Source: JBBQCW01 sp038319025
GTDB taxonomy: Bacteria > Actinomycetota > Thermoleophilia > Solirubrobacterales > Solirubrobacteraceae
Direction: 5' to 3'
Assembly (NCBI GenBank): GCA_038319025.1
Contig: JBBQCW010000001.1
Location: forward strand, 124,001-188,000
DNA: 64,000 bases
The notes below the pieces were generated by a model that saw only the letters and a program-made list of their open reading frames with translations, was not told the origin of the DNA and made no database searches. Position 1 is the stretch's first letter, and each line of letters opens with the position of its first letter. This document shows, in pieces, positions 34,663 to 43,880 of this stretch. The position numbers were made by a program, and so were the translations under genes.

Positions 34663-35376
34663 TTGACGCTCGCACACGAGCGGTGGGTACAGGCGGCTCA
34701 GCCGCCGGAGGAGCTCTATGCGCGGGCGCTGACCGGTGGCGAGCTGCACATCCGCGGCGAGGACGGCCGCAGCCGTCGACTGCCCGTGGATCGCTGGCTC
34801 GGTCCGCTGTGCCCCGCCGACGCGCGGGCGCTGGATCGCGCCCGTGGGCCAGTGCTCGACGTCGGGTGCGGTCCCGGGCGTCACGTGCTCGCGCTGACGC
34901 GCCGCGGGATTCCCACGCTCGGTCTGGATATCGCCCCGGCGGCTGTTCGCTGCGCCCGCGGTCGCGGAGCGGCGGCTGTCCTTTGCTCGGTGTTCGACTC
35001 GGTCCCCGGGTCAACGCACTGGCAGACAGCTTTGCTCCTCGACGGGAACATCGGCATCGGTGGGCGGCCGGTGGCGCTGCTCGGGCGCGTCCGCGAGCTC
35101 CTGTGCCCAACCGGATCGGCTCTTTGTGAAGTTGGGCCGCCTGGATCGGCGACGACCTGTGAGCTGCTGGTCCTGGAGGACGCAAACGGCGTGCAAAGCA
35201 GCCGCTTCGCATGGGCCCACGTCAGCATCGACGTGATTGCGCAGACGGCTGCCCGCGCAGGAATGCGCGTTCGCGAGTTGTGGGAGGACGAAGGGCGGTG
35301 GTTCGCGGTGCTCGAGCCCGATCGCGACCGGACAAACCCGCGGTCCGCGCCGCACCGTGCGGGCGTCGCGGCGTGA
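34663..35376 (+). CDS. Class I SAM-dependent methyltransferase
   Basis: A 237-residue enzyme with motif I VLDVGCGPGRHVLALTRRGI, an acidic strand-two end LGLDIAPAAV, and LLLDGNIGIGGRPVALLGRV at motif IV. No membrane segment. The start is uncertain: a TTG at 34663 (LTLAHERW) or a GTG at 34600 that would add an Arg-rich N-terminus; no ATG is available nearby. It opens the long coupled operon and overlaps the molybdopterin oxidoreductase gene by 4 bp (GTGA). Substrate unknown; methylation of the exported compound is possible. Confidence 0.75.
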   Translation: MTLAHERWVQAAQPPEELYARALTGGELHIRGEDGRSRRLPVDRWLGPLCPADARALDRARGPVLDVGCGPGRHVLALTRRGIPTLGLDIAPAAVRCARGRGAAAVLCSVFDSVPGSTHWQTALLLDGNIGIGGRPVALLGRVRELLCPTGSALCEVGPPGSATTCELLVLEDANGVQSSRFAWAHVSIDVIAQTAARAGMRVRELWEDEGRWFAVLEPDRDRTNPRSAPHRAGVAA

Positions 35377-36653
35377 AACCCTGGCCGCAGGCGCCTCCGC
35401 CAGGCCCGTTCCAGCGGTCGTTCTGGCGTAGTCCACTGCGAGGGCCGTGGATGACCGCCGTGCTCGGGGCGGCACTGCTCATGTTGCTGCCGCTCGTCGC
35501 GATCACCGGGCTTCTGTCCAACGTGGCCTACAACCCGCGGCTCGGCGCAAATGCCGTCGATCGGCACCTCGGGCCGCTCGACTTCTACCTGTTCTCGTGG
35601 CCGACCCACCCGTCCTGGCTGTACGCAGCCAATCAGGGCGTGCACGTCACGATTGGCCTTGCCGCGATACCGATCTTGCTCGCAAAGCTGTGGTCGGTGA
35701 TCCCGCGCCTGTTCGAGTGGCCTCCGCTTCGCAGCCCGGCGCACGCTCTCGAGCGCATGAGCCTGGCGCTGCTCGTCGGCGGCGCTGTTTTCGAGTTCGT
35801 CACCGGGGTGATGAACATCCAGAACGAGTACGCGTTCGGATTCTTCTTCACCAACGCTCACTATTACGGGGCGTGGGTGTTCATCGCCGCGCTGGTATTC
35901 CACATCGCGCTGAAGCTCCCGAAGCTGCGGGGCGCACTCGCCACGCGCCAGGCATTTGTACCCCTGCTCGACGATGTCGCTAACACGCGGCCCGAGCGGC
36001 GCATGCCGGTGGACAACGAACTGATTCCGACGACGCCGGCCTCGCCGTCGATGTCGCGCCGCGCACTGCTCGGAACCGTCGCGGCTGCCTCCGGTCTCTT
36101 GTTTCTTCAGGGGGCCGGCCAGTCGATCGGGGGTCCGTTGCGGCGTCTCGCGTTCCTCGCACCGCGCGGGCGCAATCCCAACGATGGCCCGAACGGATTC
36201 CAGATCAACAAGACGTTTGACGCCACGGGCATCGACTTCGGCGAGCTCGGACCCAGCTGGCGCCTGCACCTCCGTGGGACACGACGAGTGAAGCTCAGCC
36301 GTGCCGAGCTGCTCGCGATGCCTCAGCACACCTACGACCTGCCGATCGCTTGCGTCGAAGGCTGGTCGACGACGCAGCGCTGGACCGGCGTGCGGCTGCG
36401 CGATCTCGCGCTACTGGCCGGCATCGAAGGCGCTGCTCAGCTCACGGCGCAATCCCACGAGCAGTACAGCTCCTACGACCACGCCACGCTGAGCGCATCT
36501 CAGGTCGACGACGAGCGCTCGCTGCTGGCCCTGCGCGTGAACGGGGTCGACCTATCGCCCGATCACGGCTTCCCGGCGCGTGTGATCGCTCCTGCACTGC
36601 CCGGGGTGCACTGCACCAAGTGGGTCCGGACGCTCCGCTTCAGGAGCGTTTGA
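35373..36653 (+). CDS. Five-TM cytochrome b-like / molybdopterin oxidoreductase fusion with internal Tat motif
   Basis: A 426-residue protein. Four N-terminal spans (about 27-50, 90-110, 129-147, 164-182) with histidines at H91 and H177 look like a heme-b membrane domain. A twin-arginine motif SMSRRALLGT (R229, R230) then precedes a fifth hydrophobic segment, followed by a sulfite-oxidase-type molybdopterin domain in which C327 of IACVEGWST is the expected molybdenum ligand, and YSSYDHATLS. The layout matches actinobacterial proteins inserted by Sec for the first four spans and Tat for the fifth. It would pass electrons between the membrane and a periplasmic substrate. GTG start overlapping the methyltransferase stop. 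Confidence 0.85.
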   Translation: MKPWPQAPPPGPFQRSFWRSPLRGPWMTAVLGAALLMLLPLVAITGLLSNVAYNPRLGANAVDRHLGPLDFYLFSWPTHPSWLYAANQGVHVTIGLAAIPILLAKLWSVIPRLFEWPPLRSPAHALERMSLALLVGGAVFEFVTGVMNIQNEYAFGFFFTNAHYYGAWVFIAALVFHIALKLPKLRGALATRQAFVPLLDDVANTRPERRMPVDNELIPTTPASPSMSRRALLGTVAAASGLLFLQGAGQSIGGPLRRLAFLAPRGRNPNDGPNGFQINKTFDATGIDFGELGPSWRLHLRGTRRVKLSRAELLAMPQHTYDLPIACVEGWSTTQRWTGVRLRDLALLAGIEGAAQLTAQSHEQYSSYDHATLSASQVDDERSLLALRVNGVDLSPDHGFPARVIAPALPGVHCTKWVRTLRFRSV

Positions 36654-36658
36654 CCTCG

Positions 36659-37141
36659 ATGGATCGCTTCCGACGCCGGTACGGGGCGGGGCCGCTGCAC
36701 CTCATCGCGTTTCTCACCAGCCTGCTGGTGAGCGGCCTGGCCGTCCGTCGGTTCTTCGATTCCGATGGTTCGGAGACGGTGCAGATCCTCGTCTGGTTTG
36801 GTCTCGGGATCGTGGTCGCCGATCTGGTGTTCCTGCCGCTGTACTCGTTCGTCGACCGCGTCCTGTCACGGCGCCCCGCCGATGGTCCGGGAACGGCGCG
36901 TTTCGCGCGAGTTCGCGCGCACGTGCGCGTTCCGCTCATCCTCTCCGGCTTGCTTCTGCTGGTCTTCGCGCCGCTGATCCTTCGCCGCAGCCCCGGCGAT
37001 TTCGGCGATGCGAGCTCGCTGTCGCCCGATCCGTTCCTGCATCGCTGGTTGATCGTCACGGCGGCGCTGTTCGCCCTGTCCGCCGCGAGCTACCTGGTGC
37101 GCGTCGCGCTCGATCGGCGCCGCGGATCGGGTCGGTCGTGA
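36659..37141 (+). CDS. Small four-TM membrane protein
   Basis: A 160-residue protein with four clear hydrophobic segments (AFLTSLLVSGLAVRRF, VQILVWFGLGIVVADLVF, VPLILSGLLLLVFAPLIL, WLIVTAALFALSAASYLV) joined by short charged loops. I do not recognise a family. It lies between the molybdopterin oxidoreductase (5-bp gap) and the GT-C gene (4-bp overlap), so it may be an accessory membrane subunit of one of them; co-location is the only evidence. Confidence 0.7.
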   Translation: MDRFRRRYGAGPLHLIAFLTSLLVSGLAVRRFFDSDGSETVQILVWFGLGIVVADLVFLPLYSFVDRVLSRRPADGPGTARFARVRAHVRVPLILSGLLLLVFAPLILRRSPGDFGDASSLSPDPFLHRWLIVTAALFALSAASYLVRVALDRRRGSGRS

Positions 37142-38478
37142 CTGGCGGGGTGGGGGTGGTCGGCGGGGCTGCGGCGCCCGCCGACACGCGCGCCCGGCGG
37201 CAGGTCGCCGGGCTGCGCACGATCGGCGCGCGCGTCGGACTTCTTACCCTCGCGGGCGCAGGCGGCTGGCTGGCGTTGGCCTCCGCGAGCAACGACTGGA
37301 TCCTGGACATCAACTCGGCGTCGGTGCCTCGCTGGCTCTACGGACCGCTGGCCGGCCTCGTCCCGGCGCTCACGGATCGCTCGCTGAGCGTGCTACTGCT
37401 GCTCATGCTCGCGGGCTACGTCGTCGCGGTGGCCTGCGCCGATGCGCTGCCCGAGCGGGCGGCGATCGCGGTGGCGGTTGCGCTGGTGGTCTTGTTCGGC
37501 CTTGCCCCACCGATCCTCTCGTCGGACCTGTTCGGCTACGTCGCCTACGCGCGTCTCGAGGTCGTGCACGGGCTCAACCCGTACCTGCACGGCGCGAGCG
37601 CGGCTCCGCACGACCCGATCTACCCCTTCGTCTACTGGCGGCATCCGAGCTCGCCGTACGGCCCATTGTTTACCTTGCTCACCCTTCCTTTCGGGGGGCG
37701 GTCGCTGGCGGTGGAGGTCTGGTCGCTGAAGACGCTCGCGACTATCTCCTGCCTGATTTCGATCGGCTTGCTGGTCCGCGCGGCGAAGGCTTACGGGCGC
37801 CCCGCCGGCCAGGTGGCGCTGCTGGTCGGGGCTAACCCGCTGCTCGTCGTCTACGGCGTCGGCGGTGGCCACAACGACCTCATCGTGCTTGCCGTGGTCA
37901 GTGGGGCGCTGCTGGTGCTGGCGCGCGAGGGCCGGGCTGCAGCGGGCGGCGCCGCACTGGTTGTGGCGACCGCGTTCAAGGCCACCGGCGGCCTGCTGCT
38001 CCCGTTTGCGCTCGTCGCGTCCCGTAGCCGCGGCCGGTTCGTGGCCGGGGCGCTGGCGGCCGCCGGCGTCGCTGTGCTGTTGAGCGTGGTCGCCTTCGGG
38101 CCGCACCTCGGCGGGACGCTGGCGAGGATCGCGACGAACGGACACTTCGTGATCGCCTTCAGCGGCCCGGATGCACTCGGTCGCCTGCTCGGGACGGACG
38201 TGACCGATGCCGTGCGCCTCGGGTGCGCCGCGGTCGCCGCGGCTGCCATCGGGTTCGGCCTTTGGCGCGTCCACAAGGGTGCCGACTGGCTCGGTGCGTC
38301 GGCGCTCGCTGGGCTTGCGGTGCTGCTCGCGATTCCCTCACTGGTTCCGTGGTACGTCGCGTGGGTGCTTCCGGTGGCGGCGCTGGCCCGGGGGTCGGCG
38401 GCGCGAGTGGGCATCGTCGTCCTGACGGTGGCGATGGTGCTCACGCGTCTGCCGCTGCTCGGGTTCGAGGCGTACTGA
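37138..38478 (+). CDS. GT87-type polyprenol-phosphate glycosyltransferase-like membrane protein
   Basis: A 446-residue GT-C-type protein with about eleven spans. The first large loop has PILSSDLFGYVAYARLEVVH and GLNPYLHGASAAPHDPIY, and then SPYGPLFTLLTLPF, which matches mycobacterial-type alpha-mannosyltransferases of the GT87/MptA-MptB group. GANPLLVVYGVGGGHNDLIV is a further family-like segment. Expected to use polyprenyl-phosphate mannose or another lipid-bound sugar on the outer face. GTG start in a GTGA overlap; its stop shares one base with the ATG of the glycosidase-GT2 gene. Confidence 0.8.
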   Translation: MTGGVGVVGGAAAPADTRARRQVAGLRTIGARVGLLTLAGAGGWLALASASNDWILDINSASVPRWLYGPLAGLVPALTDRSLSVLLLLMLAGYVVAVACADALPERAAIAVAVALVVLFGLAPPILSSDLFGYVAYARLEVVHGLNPYLHGASAAPHDPIYPFVYWRHPSSPYGPLFTLLTLPFGGRSLAVEVWSLKTLATISCLISIGLLVRAAKAYGRPAGQVALLVGANPLLVVYGVGGGHNDLIVLAVVSGALLVLAREGRAAAGGAALVVATAFKATGGLLLPFALVASRSRGRFVAGALAAAGVAVLLSVVAFGPHLGGTLARIATNGHFVIAFSGPDALGRLLGTDVTDAVRLGCAAVAAAAIGFGLWRVHKGADWLGASALAGLAVLLAIPSLVPWYVAWVLPVAALARGSAARVGIVVLTVAMVLTRLPLLGFEAY

Positions 38479-41054
38479 TGGTGGTCCTGGCGTCTCTCGC
38501 GGATCCTGACGAGCGGCGGGGCGCCGTCGACTCGCCGACGCCCCGCGAGGGGGTCAGCGTAACAGTCTGCGGCAAGTTCCTGTTCGCTGGAGACACGAAG
38601 CTCATGCTGCGAGGAGTGACCTACGGGCCGTTCGGCTCGGGCGCGAAGGCCGACGGGTGGGATCCGGACGTAGTCGCTGCGGACTTTGCCGCTATGCGGG
38701 TCGCGGGGATCAATGCTGTCCGCGTCTACACCGTGCCACCGCGCTGGATGCTCGACGCGGCACTCGAACACGGCCTCTGGGTGATGGCTGGCATCCCTTG
38801 GGAGCAGCACGTTGCGTTCCTGGACGACGGGCTGGGCTCAGCGATCATCGAGCGCGTCCGGCGAGGAGCCGCCGCCTGCGCAGGGCACCCTGCGCTGCTG
38901 TGCATCGTTGTGGGCAACGAGATCCCCGCGCCCGTGGTTCGCTGGCTCGGACGGCGCCGGGTGGAGAGGTTCATCGGTCGCCTGTGCGACGCGGCCCGGC
39001 GTGGCGCCCCTGACTCTCTCGTGACCTACGTCAACTACCCGAGCACCGAGTACCTGCGCGTTCCCGACGCTGACTTTGTGTCCTTCAACGTCTACCTCGA
39101 GGGGCGCGCGCAGCTTGAGCCCTACATCGCCCGGCTGCAGAACCTCGCCGATGATCGGCCGCTCGTCATCGCGGAACTCGGGTTCGACAGCAGTCGCAAC
39201 GGGCAGGATCGTCAGGCGGACACGCTCAGCTGGCAGCTGGATTGCGCCTACGGCGGTGGGTGCGCCGGGGCGTTCGTATTCGCGTGGACCGACGAGTGGT
39301 ATCGCGGCGGCCACCATATTGACGACTGGGACTTCGGCCTGACGACGCGCGAGCGCGCTCCGAAGCCGGCGCTGGCGGCTGTCACGGAGCGCTTTGACGG
39401 GCCAGTCGTCCCCGCGGCTGCCCTGGAGCCGGAGATCTCGGTCATCGTCTGCACCTATAACGGAGCGGCGACGCTCGCGGACTGCCTCGACGGCGTTACG
39501 GCGCTCAGCTATCCGCGGTATGAGGTGATTGTTGTCATCGACGGGTCAACTGACGCGTCAGAAGACATCGCCCGCACGTTCGGCGTGCGCGTGATCGTCA
39601 CCGAAAACCGCGGGCTGTCGGCGGCACGCAACACCGGCCTCCACGCCTCCCTGGGGGAGATCGTCGCGTACATCGACGACGACGCCCGGCCAGACCCCGA
39701 CTGGCTGACCCACATCGCGCGGGGTTTCGAGGCCGCGGAAGTCGCTGCCGTCGGCGGGCCGAACATCATCCCGCCTCGCAGCGGCACGGTCGCGCAATGC
39801 GTCGCGAACGCCCCCGGCGGACCGACTCACGTCCTGATCTCCGACCGGGAAGCCGAGCACCTCCCGGGCTGCAATCTCGCGATCCGGCGTTCCTCGCTTG
39901 AGGCCATCGGCGGGTTTGACGAGCGCTTCCGCGTCGCCGGCGACGACGTCGATGTCTGTTGGCGTCTTACTGACAATGAGCAGCGCCTCGCGTTCAGTTC
40001 CGGAGCCGTGGTCCTCCACCGCCGACGCGCGACGGTCCGGGGATATCTGCGCCAGCAGCGCGGTTACGGGCGCGCCGAAGCGCATCTCGAGCGTAAGTGG
40101 CCCGAGCGCTACAGCCCGGTCGGGCACGTCAGTTGGGTCGGCAGGATCTACGGGAACGGGTCCGCACAACATCGCGGAGGCATGCGCTGGCGGGTCTACT
40201 ACGGAGCATGGGGGAGCGGCGCATTCCAGCCGCTGTACGGGCCGCGGCACGGCCTGCTCAGGTCGCTCCCGCTACTGCCCGAATGGTATCTGGCGCTCGC
40301 GGCGCTGGTGGCGCTGTCGGCTGCCGGCGCCCTCTGGTCGCCGATGCTGGTCGCCCTCCCGCTCCTGGTGCTGGCGCTCGCCGCACTCGCGGTGGACGCC
40401 GTCCTGGGTGCGGCCCGAGCGCGCTTTCCGGGCATCTCGGCCCGGCGCCGGCTTGCGCTACGAGCGTTGACTGCGCTGCTCTATCTGCTGCACCCGCCGG
40501 CCCGCCTGAGCGGGCGTCTCGGCGCCGGGCTGTCGCCGTGGCGCCGCCGTGGGCCGGGCGGCGCCCGGTTGCCTGTGCCGCGTACATTCTCGCAGTGGAG
40601 CGAGCGGTGGTCGCCAGCCGAGTCCCGCGTCGATCAGCTCGCGATCCGGCTGCGCGCGGGCGGCGTGGTCGTTACCTCTGGCGGTGACTGGGACCGTTGG
40701 GACCTGCACGTGCGCGGCGGCGCGCTCGGCGGCGCGCACATCCTCACGGCGGTCGAGGAGCACGGCAGTGGCCGTCAGCTCACGCGTATCCGCTGCGTGC
40801 CGCACCCGACGGCGGCCGGCGTGTCGGCAGCTGCACTCGCGGTCCTCTTGCTCGTCGGGGGCATCGTCGTCGGCGGGACGCTCGCCATGGCCGCCCTGCT
40901 CGGTACAGCGGCGATCATCGGGCTGCGTCTCGGCTTCGAATGCGGGACCGCGTTGCAGGCCGCGGCGATCGCGCTGCGTGACCCTGCGCTCGGGCGCGAC
41001 GGTGAACCGGGCCTCGACATTTACGCCGAGCTGCGAGCGTTGGAAGCGCGCTGA
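38478..41054 (+). CDS. Clan-A glycosidase-like domain fused to GT2 glycosyltransferase and membrane segments
   Basis: An 858-residue fusion. Residues 30-300 form a TIM-barrel glycosidase-like domain (LMLRGVTYGPFG; candidate acid/base E148 in VVGNEIP and nucleophile E233 in VIAELGFDS). From about 320 a GT2 domain follows: ISVIVCTYNGAATLADCLDG, NRGLSAARNTGL, AYIDDDARPDPDWL and GGFDERFRVAGDDVDVCWRL. The C-terminal third has about four to six hydrophobic segments and a short soluble domain. It has no signal peptide, so the hydrolase part would be cytoplasmic and may transglycosylate or be a binding module. Sits directly before the ABC exporter gene with a one-base overlap. Confidence 0.83.
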   Translation: MVVLASLADPDERRGAVDSPTPREGVSVTVCGKFLFAGDTKLMLRGVTYGPFGSGAKADGWDPDVVAADFAAMRVAGINAVRVYTVPPRWMLDAALEHGLWVMAGIPWEQHVAFLDDGLGSAIIERVRRGAAACAGHPALLCIVVGNEIPAPVVRWLGRRRVERFIGRLCDAARRGAPDSLVTYVNYPSTEYLRVPDADFVSFNVYLEGRAQLEPYIARLQNLADDRPLVIAELGFDSSRNGQDRQADTLSWQLDCAYGGGCAGAFVFAWTDEWYRGGHHIDDWDFGLTTRERAPKPALAAVTERFDGPVVPAAALEPEISVIVCTYNGAATLADCLDGVTALSYPRYEVIVVIDGSTDASEDIARTFGVRVIVTENRGLSAARNTGLHASLGEIVAYIDDDARPDPDWLTHIARGFEAAEVAAVGGPNIIPPRSGTVAQCVANAPGGPTHVLISDREAEHLPGCNLAIRRSSLEAIGGFDERFRVAGDDVDVCWRLTDNEQRLAFSSGAVVLHRRRATVRGYLRQQRGYGRAEAHLERKWPERYSPVGHVSWVGRIYGNGSAQHRGGMRWRVYYGAWGSGAFQPLYGPRHGLLRSLPLLPEWYLALAALVALSAAGALWSPMLVALPLLVLALAALAVDAVLGAARARFPGISARRRLALRALTALLYLLHPPARLSGRLGAGLSPWRRRGPGGARLPVPRTFSQWSERWSPAESRVDQLAIRLRAGGVVVTSGGDWDRWDLHVRGGALGGAHILTAVEEHGSGRQLTRIRCVPHPTAAGVSAAALAVLLLVGGIVVGGTLAMAALLGTAAIIGLRLGFECGTALQAAAIALRDPALGRDGEPGLDIYAELRALEAR

Positions 41055-42868
41055 TGACCGCCTTAGGGACACTACCTGGACGACTGCGCAGTCAGGCTCG
41101 TCTGCTGCGCTACGCGCGCCCCTACCGGCGATCGGTCGGTGTGCTGACCGCTACGATGTTCTTCGACATCGCACTTGACCTCCTCCAGCCTTGGCCGCTG
41201 AAGGTGATCATCGACAACGTGCTCGGAGATCAGCCGGTACCGGAGGTCGTCACGAACCTGATCCCGGGCGCGTCCGATCCGCACACGCTGGCGGCGTGGG
41301 CCGCGGTCGCGACCGTGGTCATCTTCTTGCTCGGAGCCGCCAGTTCAGCGTTCTACAACTACCTCTCGCTGCGGATCGGTCAGGGGATGGTGTTCGAGCT
41401 CGCCGGCGACCTGTTCGCGCATCTGCAGCGACTCTCGCTGCGCTTCCACGGCCGCCGCCAGCTCGGCGACACGATCGAGCGCGTCACCGGCGACGCCTAC
41501 TGCGTCAGCACGCTCGTAACCGATGCGCTGATCCCGGCGGTGCAGGCCGGCTTGCTTCTGGTCGCCATGTTCGCCGTCATGTGGTCGCTGCAGCCAACAC
41601 TGACACTCGTTGCGCTCGGCGTGCTGCCCTTCCTGGCACTGACCGTCAGGTTCCTCGGTGAGTCGATCGCTGACCGGTCGCGGGAGCACCGCGATCTCGA
41701 GGCCGAGCTCTCGACGATCGTCGAGCAGACACTCGGCGCACTCCCCGCGGTGCAGGCGTTCGTTCGCGAAGACGTCGAAGAGCAGCGCTTCCGGGGCTCG
41801 GCCGCGCAGACGCTGACCGCCTCGCTTCGAGCGACGCTCGCGGGCATCCGGTTCGAGCTGCTGGCGGGCATCGTTACCGCGGTCGGCACTGCCGCGGTCA
41901 TCCTCGTCGGGACCAATCTGGCGCTGGCTGGTCAGCTCACGACGGGAACGTTGATCGTCTTCCTGTCCTACCTCAGCTCGCTGTACGACCCGCTCGACTC
42001 GCTCACGCACACCGGGCAGACCGTGCAAAGCGCCGTAGCGGGAGCCGATCGCGTGCTCGAGGTCCTCGACGTCGAACCGGAGGTGGGCGATCGCCCGGAC
42101 GCAATCGATGCGATCGTCGACGGTCCGATTCGCTACGAGCACGTCACGTTCGGGTACGACGACGGGCGCCCAGTTCTGAACGACGTGTCGTTCACGGCCT
42201 CTCCGGGCCAGACGATCGCAATCGTCGGCCCCACAGGCGCCGGCAAGAGCACCCTGGCCAGCCTGCTGGTGCGCTTTGTCGACCCCTGGTCCGGGCGCGT
42301 CACGATCGGCGGCCGCGACATCCGTGAGTTCCGTCACCGCTCTCTGCGCCAGCAGGTCGCGCTCGTCCTCCAGGACCCGTTCCTGCTGCCCATGACGATT
42401 GCCGAGAACATCGCCTACGGCCGCCCGGACGCGTCGCCGGAGGCGATCGTTGAAGCCGCTCGAGCGGCCAGTGCGCACGACTTCATTTCCGCACTGCCGG
42501 AGGGGTACGCCACTGAGGTCGGCGAGCGCGGGGCGACGTTGTCTGGCGGCGAACGCCAACGCTTGGCGATCGCGCGGGCGTTCCTCAAGGATGCGCCGAT
42601 CCTGATCCTCGACGAGCCGACATCAGCGCTCGATGCCCGGACCGAGGCACAGCTACTCGGCGCGCTTGATCGCCTCATGCAGGGACGGATCACCCTCGTC
42701 ATCGCTCATCGACTCTCGACGATTCGTCGCGCGGACGTGATCCTGGTTCTCGATCAGGGCAGGCTGGTCGAAGAGGGATCGCATCACGAACTCCTGGCCG
42801 GTGGGAGCCTCTACGCCTCCCTCCACGACCACCAGTCCGAACCGCTGGGCCTACCAAGCGATGGCTGA
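41054..42868 (+). CDS. ABC exporter, fused permease and ATPase (MsbA/type IV-like)
   Basis: A 604-residue half-transporter that would dimerise to export a lipid, glycoside or peptide. Six membrane spans lie at about 25-300, with the N-terminal PYRRSVGVLTATMFFDIAL. The nucleotide-binding domain has Walker A GPTGAGKST near 392, the Q-loop VLQDPFLLPMTIAENIAYG, signature LSGGERQRLAIARAFL and Walker B ILILDEPTSALD, with the switch His in VIAHRLSTIR; the ATPase looks intact. Its ATG shares one base with the preceding TGA, and its end overlaps the GT4 gene by 8 bp. Confidence 0.93.
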   Translation: MTALGTLPGRLRSQARLLRYARPYRRSVGVLTATMFFDIALDLLQPWPLKVIIDNVLGDQPVPEVVTNLIPGASDPHTLAAWAAVATVVIFLLGAASSAFYNYLSLRIGQGMVFELAGDLFAHLQRLSLRFHGRRQLGDTIERVTGDAYCVSTLVTDALIPAVQAGLLLVAMFAVMWSLQPTLTLVALGVLPFLALTVRFLGESIADRSREHRDLEAELSTIVEQTLGALPAVQAFVREDVEEQRFRGSAAQTLTASLRATLAGIRFELLAGIVTAVGTAAVILVGTNLALAGQLTTGTLIVFLSYLSSLYDPLDSLTHTGQTVQSAVAGADRVLEVLDVEPEVGDRPDAIDAIVDGPIRYEHVTFGYDDGRPVLNDVSFTASPGQTIAIVGPTGAGKSTLASLLVRFVDPWSGRVTIGGRDIREFRHRSLRQQVALVLQDPFLLPMTIAENIAYGRPDASPEAIVEAARAASAHDFISALPEGYATEVGERGATLSGGERQRLAIARAFLKDAPILILDEPTSALDARTEAQLLGALDRLMQGRITLVIAHRLSTIRRADVILVLDQGRLVEEGSHHELLAGGSLYASLHDHQSEPLGLPSDG

Positions 42869-43880
42869 ACGTCGCTTGCGGATCGCGCAGGTCGCGCCAG
42901 TGGGCATACCGGTTCGGCCGGGCATCGGCGAGTCGGTTGAAAGCCTGGTCTCGGCATTGTGCGAGCGGCTGAAGCAGCGCGGTCATGACGTGACCCTGTT
43001 CGCGACCGGTGACTCGCGCACGGGGGCGACGCTGCGTTCGGTGTATGAGCACGGGTACGAGCACGACGACACGATGTGGGACTGGGCGTTTGCCGAGGGG
43101 CTGCACGCAGCGGAAGCGTTCGTTGAGCCCGACGCCTTCGACGTCATCCATTGCCATACGCACTACGGCCTGCCGAGCGCCGCCGTCTCGCGAACGCCGG
43201 TCGTTCAAACGCACCACCTGGAGATGGGCCCAGAGCTGGTGAGCGCGCTGCGCCGGTTTGACTGGATCCACCTCGTAGCGGTATCTGAGCATCAGGCTGG
43301 GGAGCTGGCCGGCCGGCGGAATCTGTCGGTTATCCCGCACGGCGTCGACGTCGAGGCGTTCCCGTTCAGTCCGTCGGCGGGCCAGTACCTGATGTTCCTT
43401 GGTCGGATGATCGCGGACAAGGGTCCCGTCCAGGCGGTGGAGATCGCGCGGGCGGCGGGGCTGCCTCTGATTCTCGCCGGCCCGCCGGAGGACGGGTTTG
43501 ACGAGTGCATCGGGCCCGCGCTCACGGGGCCGGGCATCGAGTACGTCGGGCGCGTCGAGCCTCCCGAGCGCGATCGGCTGCTCGCGGGCGCCGCGGCGCT
43601 GCTCTATCCAGTTCAGTACCCCGAACCGTTCGGTCTCGTCGCGATCGAAGCGATGTCCTGCGGCACTCCGGTGCTGGCCACCAACGTGGGTGCCGCGCCG
43701 GAGTTGATCGACGTCGGCGTTACCGGTTACTTCGCCGGGACAGTCGCCGACCTGGCGGCACTCGTGCCTGCGGCGGTGGGCTTGGATCGCCACCTTGTCC
43801 GAGCCCGAGCCCGCGAGCGGTTCGACGTCAGCGCGATGGTCGATCGCTACGAGTTGCTGTACCGGCGCGTGGCGTCATGA
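42861..43880 (+). CDS. GT4 glycosyltransferase
   Basis: A 339-residue GT-B enzyme. The N-terminal domain has LRIAQVAPVGIPVRPGIGES and FDVIHCHTHYGLPS; the donor domain has YLMFLGRMIADKGPVQAVEI and the EX7E motif in YPEPFGLVAIEAMSCGTPVLA. Similar proteins are common in actinobacteria and include relatives of trehalose and MshA-like synthases. It is followed directly by a PIG-L deacetylase, as MshA is functionally paired with MshB and BshA with BshB. Overlaps the ABC exporter gene by 8 bp. Confidence 0.88.
   Translation: MAERRLRIAQVAPVGIPVRPGIGESVESLVSALCERLKQRGHDVTLFATGDSRTGATLRSVYEHGYEHDDTMWDWAFAEGLHAAEAFVEPDAFDVIHCHTHYGLPSAAVSRTPVVQTHHLEMGPELVSALRRFDWIHLVAVSEHQAGELAGRRNLSVIPHGVDVEAFPFSPSAGQYLMFLGRMIADKGPVQAVEIARAAGLPLILAGPPEDGFDECIGPALTGPGIEYVGRVEPPERDRLLAGAAALLYPVQYPEPFGLVAIEAMSCGTPVLATNVGAAPELIDVGVTGYFAGTVADLAALVPAAVGLDRHLVRARARERFDVSAMVDRYELLYRRVAS

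Noticed and set aside
35101..35150. TTTGTGAA as a Rex operator half-site
   Set aside because: Only one half is present and it lies inside the methyltransferase coding sequence, far from a promoter.
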